From: Bugula neritina
Lineage: Eukaryota > Bryozoa > Gymnolaemata > Cheilostomatida > Bugulidae
DNA: 64,000 bases
NCBI GenBank assembly: GCA_964035545.1
Contig: OZ037765.1
Span: 24,236,504-24,300,503, forward strand
Reading direction: 5' to 3'
The translations under genes and the position numbers were made by a program. Positions 1 to 12,100 of the stretch are shown here, one piece after another; the first letter of the stretch is position 1; each line of letters opens with the position of its first letter. The notes below the pieces were generated by a model. It ran no database searches. It was not told where the DNA came from and saw only the letters and a list, made by a program, of their open reading frames with translations.

Positions 1-702
1 CTTTTAGTAGTATTGAATATGACACATTACTCTTATTTGCAATGCAACTTTATGTTTAAATATGCATTAGTAGACACGTTTGAGGTACTTGTGTGACAAG
101 CTGGTGCATTCTATTATAACGATTTTCTGTTTGAAATAGAAATTCAATCTCTATTAAAGCATATTATAATGCAGATCCACAATATTGCTGGTCCTAATAA
201 CAAGGTTGTATTTAAGCAAGAAAATGTTTTTATGAACAAATCACATATTTAAATACCAAAAACTGATATATAGTTGATTTTCCGACAAAACAGATGCATT
301 TGTTATTAGTATAGATATTTTTAAATCTGATGTGGGTCAGGTCATTGCTCTAAGATAATGGTTCAAATTCAATACTGTCATCATAACTATTAGAGGTCAT
401 TCTATAACCCTAAGGACAGAGTAGACAGCAACATGCTATATACGCTACTAAAAAACAAGTGTGCAATCTATTTTTATGAATTTATGACCTAATTCTTCCT
501 AATTTCAATTTATTGTTAAGTAATTGCTTAATTAGGTTCTTCCTTCTTGCATAGCTTGGAAATAATACTGGCAATAATTGGCCAACCAAACGAGAAAATG
601 ATCAACCGCTTTCTATATTTCCCAGAATAATGTAATCTAAATTACGTAATATACTACAACTTGTATTGTAAAACCTTCACACTGGCATCTAAACTAACTT
701 AC
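1..702 (-). other. Intron 1 of the RasGRF gene (partial)
   Basis: The sequence lies directly after the splice donor (GTAAGT on the minus strand, GT at 702-701) of the RasGRF first coding exon and continues past the left edge. I see no open reading frame, repeat or RNA gene that I can support here. Confidence 0.7.
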
Positions 703-960
703 CTGCATTTGTTCCTTAACAGTTGGCAATGCAATCTCCTCAACGTAGCAGCCTTCTAAAATTGTGTAACTGTTGAGCTTTTGGCTGCCTTCCGCATCGT
801 AACAGTACAGAATGTTGTGCTGCAGAGCAAACCATTTCAGCTGCCATTTGGCTGAGTCGATATACCTTCTAAATAAAGGTCCACTCAGTGAGTTCTCCAC
901 CTTGGCCTTGTTTGCCAACAGATTCAGCTGGTGTTCGTTTATTCTCATTCCCTTCTGCAT
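703..960 (-). CDS. RASGRF: Ras-specific guanine nucleotide-releasing factor (RasGRF1/2 homologue), first coding exon only
   Basis: This exon encodes the first 86 residues of a RasGRF-type exchange factor. It opens with MQKGMRINE, which matches the characteristic RasGRF N-terminus. From about residue 26 it shows the start of the N-terminal PH domain, with GPLFRRY, then KWQLKWFAL, then a segment ending ILEGC, in the same order and spacing as vertebrate RasGRF1 (recalled, not searched). The exon ends at a consensus donor after a CAG codon, phase 0. In the known family, the PH-coiled coil-IQ-DH-PH-REM-CDC25 protein activates Ras and Rac in response to calcium/calmodulin at the plasma membrane. 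The remaining exons lie to the left of the window. The ATG is the first in its exon. 5' UTR exons upstream are possible but not visible. Confidence 0.88.
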
Positions 961-3900
961 TATACTCGAGAAGATTCACTTTGTGGAGTGTAATAGTGCC
1001 TGTCAGAAGTTAGAATTATCTAATGATCAGCGCTTATAAAGGCACAACAGAATTGATGATTTAGTATAAATAAATTGCAAGTAACTACATCATGCAACAC
1101 ACAATACTGAATACTGTGTGGTGGTACGTGCAGAGTCTTGCTACTATCTAGTTGACACTTCTGTCACAATGCCAGCACGTTGTCATAGGCTAGCAATGTA
1201 ATGCTTGCAGATGTGGCCAAGTTTTGACAAAGTACCCTCATGTCTGCCTTGTTTTTACACAATTACTCTTACAGTTTTAGGGCTTAATGGTTCAAATAAC
1301 TCTATTGCAGTTTAAACTACTTGTAAAAAAATTTACCGTTGTTGAACCTACTTTATAGATATAATAGGTAAGTGTTAAACTAAAATGTTGTGTAGGTACT
1401 ACTACTCCAACAGCAACAGTATTTACTATAATATAAGCTATGAGCATATTGCATCATATGCATTATATACATTATTGCAGCAGTAAAATAGTCGTAAATT
1501 GCTAATTGGCATTGTTTAGTTATCAGTAAGACCAAAGGATGAGAGTAGCCCTGATGATAGTATATAACATACTAAACTAGGAAGAAACTTACTTTCTTTA
1601 TAACTTGATGAACGATATCCTATCTATACAAGTGATTAGGAACCAGGAAAAAGCAGTCGTTACTGCTTCCTGAAGCCATTTTTCTTATACATCGTAAATA
1701 AATAATGAATGAAAATTTTAGAAATTTAAAAGCAGAAACAGTTTCTAACTTTTAATTAAATATGCATTAGCTTTTAATTTTCTAATTTCTAAATCCACTT
1801 GCAAATCTACAAACTGACTTTTGGAATAATGCAAAGCATAGACTACTTGAAATGATGCCTTACCATTAGACTAATTACCAGCAGTTAATCTAAGAGTTGA
1901 GCGAATCAGGAGGTAGTATTTAGTCAAAAACATCAACCATGAAATGTAGCCAAAGTACTTAAGTAGTTGAGTTGCAATAGACTAAACTTTCCGAGTTATT
2001 GCACATGTGCGCATGAAATGCCATGTGCATATCATTGATTTCCCCTGAGAGTCTCTAGAAACACATGAAAAGAGTTAATTGGTTCTCACATTTATTTTAC
2101 ACTCAGTTCGTTTCATAATATTCTTGGCCTCTGAAAATAGGTGACTTTTATATAAATCTATAAACTAGTCCCTAGATTTTATTGAACTATTTATATTCCA
2201 TCAACGTATCAGCAAGCAACTAATTGACAAGATTGGCAAGCTAAGTGGTACACGGAGTACAGACTTCAAGTTGCATAACTAGTCATGCTATTTAGTTCAG
2301 TTTCATAGTTTCTCAACTCATCTAACTAGCTTCACTTTCCTTTCAAGTAGCTCTTCCCGCTATATGATCACCGCAACTTTAGCTAATTTCCTTAAATGGA
2401 ACTGCAATAAAATAATGCTAAGATCCGTTCACAAATATCACGCTGTATATAAAATGTTATTCAATATTGTTTTTGCCAGCTATTCATGTAACTGTATCTA
2501 CCATAATACAAAGCTACTATAATGTCAAATAGTAAAGTAATTCAGGCATAATTCTAATTATATAATTAATTTTTCTCATGTATCTACAGTAATTTTAAAA
2601 ATCAATTTTCTTTGCAAAATGTTCATTCAGGTATAAGTACGTGCATCGTATCTTAAAATATAGTGAAACAGCTAATCTGACATTACTAAATAATTTGATG
2701 AAACTGCTGCTTGCTGGCATAAAACTGACAAGCAAAGAGTAGAGCAAACAACTAGCTAACTGTCATGACCAGATTTTAAATGTCACAATACTTCAGTCAA
2801 GTGTAAGGAATGGTATTTATAGTAATTAGGGTGACAGGCATTCTCAAGTTGAAGTCAACTGATATTATACTGTCTGCATATGATTTACAATACAAAAGCT
2901 AATTTAGATTTAGATGTATTGAATTTCATGCACTAAAACTATTTTGAGCAAAACATTATTTTAAATAACTTGATTTATATAATTTCAAAACCAATAAAAT
3001 AGTTTATGATTATAAAAAGATTCCGGTATTTGCTGATAACCAATTTTATCTCACACTATCATAAATAATACACTAATAATTGTGCAGTTGCACTCTATAA
3101 ATTCTAAAAGCATATACTATAATAAAAAACATACTTTATACCAAATGCTGAAATTGAAGCCAGTTTTAAGAATGTCATTAACGTTATTAAAAAAAGCTGA
3201 GTAATCTTTAAACAGTTTTGCAGAAAAATGTATTTAGTTTAAACTATAATTAGGCTAAAGTTAAAGAATAGAATATTAATTAGTTTGTAGAGTATACAGG
3301 TATATAAGAAAGAATGAAAGCAACTTACGCGCTATGCTTTAAGGTTCAGCACATTGGACTGATGTAAAACTGTGTTTCTGATATACTGACAGCGACATAT
3401 TTCTACAAACCTATGAAAGGTAAAGAACACAAACGAGTTGTTGATGTGCACACTTGAAGGCTAATGAATGCCTATCACGCGAGCATTTTGTAGCTTTTTG
3501 CCTTTTATAATTATGAACTGCACATTTACGTTATTACTCTGTAACTATATATTATATTGATTTCTACTAGACATTAAGCTTTGACCACTGTAGTATATTA
3601 ATGATGGTATAATAGGCCTATGTGTTTACAGCTAATGTAGTAACAAAGTGATAACAGCTAACGTGTAGATAGCAACTTGAACATGCTGACAGACTGCTTA
3701 TATAATATTGAATTTTGCAATGTCAACCGCTAAAAGTTCAACTGCGATGGTCATTGACTGCCACTTAATTTTTTGCTGCCGCTAGTATCTTAACCCCAAC
3801 TCATTATACAGCTAAAACTTTAAAGCGCATCACAATCAATATTAATTCATTTAATCTGATATAGCAACACTAAATATCTAGTCATGAACTTAACATGTTT

Positions 3901-4367
3901 TGAGTTGGAGCATCATTAAGGTCTTATAGTTGCTAATGAGTTATTCTACTGTTTGGTTAAATGGTAGAGCTTCATTTGCTGTAGGCAGGTTTGCTGAAAC
4001 AAATTAGCGGAGAAATTTCTTATGCATAACTTGAATTTTTTGACACACAATATTCTCCGCCTCTCAAATTCCTTTACGTATCAGTTACCTATACTTACAG
4101 CTTTATTTTTGAACAATTTTTTCTAGTATTGGTATCATTTTGAGCTTGTAATTAATACAGTCTTGTTGGGTGGTTGCTATTGCTTTTACATGTAATCAAT
4201 GGAAAATGTATAGGTAATATCAGCATTATATAAAAGCATAAATTAGCCATGCCGTGCCTGAGGTCTGCTGAGGGTCTCTTTAAACTATTAAGCACCTCAA
4301 ACATAAAAATAAAAATTGTAAAATAATTAAGCTATAGTCAGCTTAGATTAATATTTTCTACACTATA

Positions 4368-4474
4368 GAGTGCCAAATGGTCAAAAATTCGCTTAGAGAG
4401 TAATATGGCTAGATACTTTATTATATAAGCATATGAGATGCAATAATAAGCAAATTTTTGACCATTTGGTACTC
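4368..4474. repeat. Inverted-repeat hairpin element
   Basis: The left arm 4368-4392 and right arm 4450-4474 are inverted copies, matching at 23 of 25 positions around the core CCAAATGGTCAAAAATT. They flank a 57-base AT-rich loop. The shape fits a tiny foldback element or MITE. An RNA hairpin gene is less likely because the loop is long. No clear target-site duplication was seen. Confidence 0.6.
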
Positions 4475-4799
4475 CGTACTACACAGTAGCACCTTTTTTT
4501 CAGCTGATATAAATAACATTTTTAAAACTTTTATGCACATCACCAACCTTACTGCAGCACAACTGTGACTATAACATTTTGGCTCAAATAACAGGCAAAA
4601 TAAATTATGTATACGATTAAAAAAGCACACAGTTACATGCTCGTACTGTAATGTATAAAAAATTATTACGCAATCAAAATACCTTCATAATCTGACGCAC
4701 TGTTAATGCAACAGCTAGCATAAACGTTTATATTTGACCATAAACTAAGTCTAGATTTTAAATAAAGTTGTACAGCTGAATGCTGTATAAAAACTCACT

Positions 4800-4932
4800 A
4801 CATAAATGAGGTGCAAGAGAAATTGTGACTCGATGCTCTTGCTAACATCACCAATGGCCTTTGTTGAGGTTCGAACCCATGAATTCGTACTTACTAGACA
4901 AAAGCTCTAACCCTTAAACCACGGCTGCTCCC
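4800..4932 (-). repeat. tRNA-derived SINE remnant
   Basis: On the minus strand this begins GGGAGCAGCCGTGG and contains an A-box-like stretch (GTGGTTTAAGGGTTAGAGC) and, about 35 bases on, a B box GGGTTCGAACC (4868-4878). These are the internal RNA polymerase III promoter elements of a tRNA. The 3' end does not pair with the 5' end as an acceptor stem, and the sequence runs on into an unrelated tail. That points to a SINE rather than a working tRNA gene. Confidence 0.55.
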
Positions 4933-6116
4933 TAGCTGAGTACTGTATAGATACAGCTTAAAATAATTATGTGTACATATAATGTACATATAATCATATT
5001 CTTGAATAACTTAGTAAGAGTTATCCTCTCTTTACCATTATCCTAATTATTGAAGTGTCGATAGATTTTAGTGTAAACTGTTTTCATATGTTGCCATCCA
5101 TGTTTTTACATTTTACATTTCATTACAATATAATTATTACTACTGAGAAAACCTATCGATTATAATTTATTTATCTTGCATGTACACCTATTATATGATA
5201 TTGTGCATAAACTAGAGTTTTCTAAAATTTAATTTCCAGTCATTATATTGTATATAAAATCAATGCTATTCTGACTTGGCCTACCTTTTGATGGCTTTTT
5301 GATACAAATGTTTGCCAGCACTTAAGTATTTAGTGTAATTTTGAAACCTTATAATATTTTAATTGCAGGCAACTCTCTTTAATTAGTAGTCATTCATTGA
5401 ACCTGTGACCCAAGACCTGACTGCAGTGTCATCGTGGTGTGCTTGTGTTAAACAGTTGATAGCAGCTTTATTGTGCATACTCCGTATAAGTTTATAACCT
5501 TATTACACTTTATGAAGCATATCCAAATCTTATATAATGACTGCAACGGTGTTTACGCAATATTAAAAAAAGTTTTGTAAAATAACACTGCATTGGGTAC
5601 CTTGCGGTTAAATAGTATATCAGCAATATGCTAATAGTACGTTCTATTACAAAGTATATTAAATAACAATAAATTGCTCTTTTTAAAAAGTAATAAAACG
5701 ATGTAATTCAGTTGTTCTTTAAATAATAGGCTATTTGGTATTGACTTTGATACTCTAAATCTGTGTGGTTTAGCTTTAACAGTCTAAGTCAAATTCCGAA
5801 GACCATATATCATACTATGAAAAAATTGAACAATTTATTTTAAATTTGTTATAAACAAGTTATTAAAAATCATAATAAGCAAGATGCAGGACAACCTTGA
5901 AAATTATAAAAACTGATTTACTAATGTCATATGTAACATTTAAAACTAATGCACTATGCTGAACAAATCAAATGTTAATTGATCATCTTAGATCAACATA
6001 ATCGCTTGAGCTTGGATACCTTAGTCAGTTATTTTGAAACCTAAGCTGTTTGGTGCTCTAACTAAAAAGTAGTTAATCGTTGGGGGTTATTATGGGAGAA
6101 AGCTATTAATAATGCT

Positions 6117-9100
6117 CTACAAAATTATGCAAACTTTGCTGCTAGATTTCTTTTCTTGGTGCTCCAAGTTTAATGCAAATTCAGCTGATTCTTTCATGAT
6201 TTGATTCATGCTCTTTAGTACAAGCTGAATGTCTCCTTTATAACCTGCTCGAGCTGCTCTTGCTACTGCATTTATCAGCACCTCCTATATAAGTAAGTAA
6301 GTAAGTGGTTTTATATATATATATATATATTATATATATTATAGTGCTACCAATTATGAAATATAGTAATACATACTACATCTCCTGCCACTGCACTATG
6401 TTCATTATATGATACATCAAACATAAAATGTTACGCAACATGCTACTAGCTGCACACCTAGCTATTAATTACTATTCTATAAAATAATTAAATCTATAGA
6501 AGCCGTATTTTCTCTTTGGGACGAAGCATAACCTAAGTATATGCATAAGGAACAAAATTTCCAAGATTTATTACTTCTAAAGCCTTAAACAAAACTGATT
6601 TGATAAACTAACCTGTTTAGTAGAGACGTTTCCATGTGTAGTTAAGAGTGTAGCCATTGCTGAAGCTAACACGGAGGTGACTAAAGATCGGGCAATCCTT
6701 TGAAGTTGTCTGTTTGCAGACCTACTGGAAACTGTAACAGGTTTCTGAGACTCTAAAAGCTCCTTGCTTTTCATGTCAATTATTTCTGATATCACAGGCC
6801 TCCAACTGACTGTGCAAGTTTTCTGCATAAAAAGTAATATATATGTAACATAATTATTAAATTTCTGACTGTAGGTAATTATTATCATTGTAATAATCAT
6901 TCAAACTAATATCATGTGTTTTTATTATATATATATATAAGTGTCTAGTGAATCTCACAAGTTTTCTACTTCTTGTCTTTTCTGGAATGTAGACCTCACA
7001 CGGAGGGTAACTAGTCTCAATAATGTCTTCAATGTTTAAGCTTGGATATATGCAATCTGCCCAAGAATTGCATTTTCCTGATGAAAGATTCTCTGAATAA
7101 AACATTATATTATAGCCACGTCAACACAATAAAAAGTTTACAATTATAAAATTATTTTCTGATGTAAACAAGCTGTCAATAAAGCCTGACACTAAGTAAT
7201 ACAGGTATTGTTTTAAAAGAGAATTGCTGTCATCACCTTTGAGTGATGAGAAAAGCATTTCTAAATTAATCTCGCACTCATTTCTAGACAGTGTGATGTC
7301 ATTGTTTAGGAATGCGTTGAGACAACTCCAAAAGCACATGCATGTAGAGCCAGCGTTGTGAGTGTCTTGTGAGTTCACTCTTATCACCAATGGATTCCCA
7401 TTAACTTCTATATCAGTCTTCAATGCATTACAGTAATTACTAATTACACTGTTACACTATTAATTCAAAACAATTATTTTACAGCACTGACACTTTAGTC
7501 ATTCATATCTTTCAACGATTATATTAGAAAATTTTAGAACATTTTACGCAATTTTAATCTAATGAACTCTTATAGTAGTTTTACCATATGCATAAAACAT
7601 AGCCACTAGATATAAGATGTAATTGACAAAGCAGAATATCCACATGGTAAGATAACTCTATAAATCTCATAAAATTAAGGTATCTAGTTAACCTCCAGCA
7701 TACAACTCAAGTCATTGACTTATTTCTTACATTCAGTTTATACCTTTAAGTTTGGTGTGAAAGTTGAGCTTGCCAATTTTCAAAACCACAAACAATTGTA
7801 AGATATCAAACATCATAAAAACAGTAAAACCTACAAATACCTTCACTTGTATTAGGTTACATTATGTCTATGCACTCTACTGGTTTACCTGATACACAGT
7901 GAAGATGTACTCTATACCTGCCTACCTGATATACAAGGCCTGGATAGACTGAGAGGCACAGAAGTGTTACTTTGAGAAGCGGTTTCAAGGCCAACCATAT
8001 GACCCTCATAGTCTCAGGGTGAAACAGTCCTCTGCAGCTGACATACAGCTCAGAGTCTTCGGTGTAGTAGATGTGACTCGTCGCCTACAGTCAAATAATC
8101 TGGAGTTTTCTTTAATTATTTGTTGCGATTTTTTTCTGTCTAGCATCAGTACTGTACGTAAATCAACATTTTTATTTAATCTTATTTTTAGAATACTATA
8201 GCTTTTCACTTTGTTTGACTTTCAGCTAATGGGTTTTTAATGCTGCAATGTTGTCATAACAAAGAGACAAAAGCCATCAATAACATCATAGTAGTTAATC
8301 AATGTTATTTTCACAACTAATCTATTATAATTGATTTCAACAATAAAGATGTCACTTTTAGTTCTAAAAATGTTGGTAAAATAGAATTTAAAAATAATTT
8401 TACACTTATATAAGTGATGACTTCTAGCTATACAACAGGAGCACACAACTCACTTGAACACAGATATAACTTATATATGGCAGTTATATAGCTTGTTCAG
8501 CATCACATTATATTGTGCCTGTAAATTTATCTCTTACCTAAACTAATCAAAGATTGTTTTTGTTTCAACCTTTTTTTAGATAAGCTATAATTAAAAATGA
8601 TTAATGTAATATTAATTGACAAAATTTAATCTTACTTCTTCCTTGTATTTACAAAGTAAGCCTCTTTCCCACATGTATTTGTATGTTGATTTGTTTACAA
8701 CTTTGTAACACTGATACTGAATTTGTTTGAAAAGCCAATCTCCGATGTCATCTTTGTTTGGTAAAGAGAATATAAATCCTAAGTGAATGTCTTCATTGAA
8801 GTGATTTTCAGACCAGTTTACTTCCTAAAACGAATATGGTATTGGTTGAATAAATGTCACATGCGTTTGTTTAAAGTTGCAACTCCTGCAGTTTGTAGAT
8901 TTGTAGGCAGGCTAGAAACTGTGCCTTTACAATGCTGATAAAATAGCTTCAAATTTTTTGCTTATGACCTGAAGCAATTATGGCTGATGCTCCCACCAAT
9001 TACTATACCAATACCCTACTTACTAGCCCACAGTTGCCCTCTGGTTAAATAAATCTCACTGTCCGGTATGAAAATTGCAAGTAGTTTATATGTCGCGTTG

Positions 9101-12100
9101 GAAAAGCCTCTAAAAAAATTATATTGGTACGCCACCAATCGTTGTAGCTTTCTTGCTTTATTACTACATTACATCAAAAGCTATTCTTAGCTAGTAGTGC
9201 TGTTACGATAATTCAATGTCCCTAGCACAGCACAGGTCAGCGTGTTCAGATCAAGCAGTCTCAGAGGAATACTTTTAACTTCTCTCTTTTAACTAAAGGC
9301 TCACTACGTCTGCTACTATATTATACAAACACACAGCTTTATACTCTAATATTTCATACTCTGAATCTAGACCACTGGTTTGACATTTTGGATGACAAAG
9401 GATATCTTATCTGTGCATCAATTTTGTAAGTCTCATTTGAATTAATATGATGTCCTTTTACCTGCAGTTTATGTATACATTCTACAATAGCTATTGTCAT
9501 TTTGTTTAAATCTATACTATTCTCATAATGTTTCTCTAACTTTTTGATCTACATTGTTACTTACAACAGCTTGAGTCACTATGACTATGTATATTTATAC
9601 ATTACCTATAGTGATGATGCTCAAATATTTTGATTTTGATGTAACTTATATTATCTAAAACCTTCCTGTGGTCTAATGCAGTTTAAATAATTTATATTTT
9701 TCCCATTATATTTCCAGGGTACGATTCGATAGTTAATAAACTTAATGAACCTGTTGCAAAGTTGGCTGATAGATAAAGTCAATCACATTTTAAGTCCTCC
9801 AGACACAGTAGCAAACCTGATACAGAAATATCTCTGAGTTCTCATCATGTTAGACTATATCACATACTGTAACATTCACATAACATGCAAGCTAACTGTG
9901 TTAGGTTTGAAGTAATACTCACTGGTTTGCAGGTCTTCAAAGACCCTAACAAAGGAAGAGAAAATGTGATCTGTGTGGATAGAGATGAATAGTTAGGAAG
10001 GTGCAATCTCTCCATAGCTGGCTCATCTCTTACCATGTTCACATGGCGTGACAGCAAGTTTTGCTCAGATAGAAAAAGCAGTATTAGCATTATCTGCTTT
10101 TCTGGGTAGTTTTTTTCCTAGGCAAGTATAAAGCATTATAGCTAGTATAATTATAGCACATTGATTAACATGATTTTACTCTAGAACGATATTAAATTAG
10201 CTACCGTATAATGTTTTACTGTAGACTTTTGAATCCATATTTCAGTGAAAGCAATCAACTAAGAAAAAATTTCGATTAATTCTTTTTTGTAGAAAATAAG
10301 TAGAATAATAGGGTTTCCTATATTACTTTTACCTTAATTGCTAATAGTAGCTTGAAAGTATTTTAAATTTCATTACGTAAATATTGCTGAACACTGTACA
10401 TCTTCTTATATTTATTTGACAAAAGTCGAATTTTGAAAACTAACTTGCCAAAGCAGAGGAAAGAGAACTTCTCTAATGACACCCAAAGCTGGTATCTCCT
10501 CCAGAGCTTTCACTATCAGACTTGGTTCAGGCTTCATGGAGACACCAGTTTTGGGCCAAAACCGGTTAGCCTCCAGCTGTAAGTTTCTGTTCAGACCATC
10601 CAAGTGGAACAAACATGACAGATTAGCAAGCTGTCTGGGATCAATGCAAATGTGTTGTGAGTTTTCTTCTTGTAGTCTCATGAGGATTCCCTATTAAAAA
10701 TCAATTCCAAGCATCTAATTTATTTGGAAAACATTTTATTTGGTGTGTATATAACAGCTGTTATGCTGAGTGATGATATATTTTATGATTTTAGGTAAAA
10801 TGGCACAGGTAATAAAGGCACAGGTAAAAATGGCACAGGTAATAATGGCAGAGGTAATAATATACTGCAAATGGAAAAGTAGGTATTTTATTTACACTTC
10901 TGTATATTTATAATAATAGTTTTAATTTGACTATTTTAACCTAACTAAAGTTGTCGTTGCATAGTGACAGCAAAAATTAATTTATGACTCCTGCTTTAAA
11001 AATGAAAATCCTTATTTTATAAGTCACCTGCTTCACTCACCTCAGTAGTCAGTGAGTAGAGTGTTTGTTAGCTATATTAAATAAGGTAAACTGCTAGACA
11101 AACCTTAGAGAAAAGTTGCTCAATGATAAGATGTTTGGTTGATTTCAATGATAAGGTTGATGGGTTTGTAACTGGCTGATTCTCAACCTTATGCTCTAGA
11201 AGATTCTTTAATACATCATTCAAAGGATCTGTAACTTTGCCATCTTGTTGAATGGTGATTTCACTCAAATCTACGATGAGTTGGTCATGTGATCTCAGCA
11301 GATGTAACTGTTGAAGTATACTTCTGTAATCTTGCAAATGGTCACGTGATGCAATAGTGTCAAGTCTAGATTCTGTAGGGACTTGTAGCACTTTCCTTAA
11401 TACCAAGTCAGTGCATCCTTCTATACCCTACACCAACATAAGCCGCTTTACCGTGGGTCAAGCAAACTCTGTTTATATAATTAAAATGTTTATAACATAT
11501 TAGTTGAAAGATTTGTTCTCTATTTAGTAATTACCCATTTACCTATATAACAATTTTCTATTTAGAAATGTAGGAAATCGATATAATTTGTAAGATTTTT
11601 TAGATAGCAAGAACTAATCTAACAAAAGTTAAACTACTTGGTGATGCTGAAAGTTTACTCCTAGAATGTCTTCCGTTATATTTGGTCTTTTAATGAGCAG
11701 ATCTTCATACTTGATTACTTCTTGTAGTGCTAGTGGGCTGCAATTGCCGTCTCTATATTATAGTAAAATAAGTACAGATCTTCTATCATGATACAAGATT
11801 TTCAGATAATTTAATTCAACATAAAAGTGTGACAGGCCAAATATTATTTTAAATTATTAGTAGTTTTAAACTCCATGTTTATAGATCTACTAAATAGATT
11901 TAATTTTTAATCATTTTTAGTATTTAAACTTGCCTAATTCTGTTCATTTGGTCGACTAATACACCAGAAGTATTTTCTCCCCATAAGCAGATTTCCTTCC
12001 AGAGATAAGCTCGAACCTTCTCTGTGACTTCATCTTCCACCACATCAGCTGTACAGCTTGTTCCTATTAAAATTACTGGACTGCCGGGGACCTGCAGGAA

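Larger units (their letters stand above)
961..6116. other. Intergenic region between RasGRF and the ROCO gene
   Basis: This is about 5.2 kb of AT-rich DNA with stop codons in all frames. It should hold the RasGRF promoter and 5' UTR plus the 3' UTR of the ROCO gene, but no TATA box or conserved element could be recognised. It contains a hairpin element (4368-4474) and a tRNA-derived SINE remnant (about 4800-4932). No gene is supported. Confidence 0.6.

Noticed and set aside
4857-4932. A functional tRNA gene
   Set aside because: A and B boxes are present, but the acceptor stem does not pair and the sequence continues into a SINE-like tail.
8006-8209. Minus-strand open frame of 67 codons
   Set aside because: It overlaps ROCO exon 11 in the wrong frame. 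The frame entered by the acceptor at 8084 joins both neighbouring exons and gives the COR-type RVIWLALKPLL and PGLVYQ motifs.
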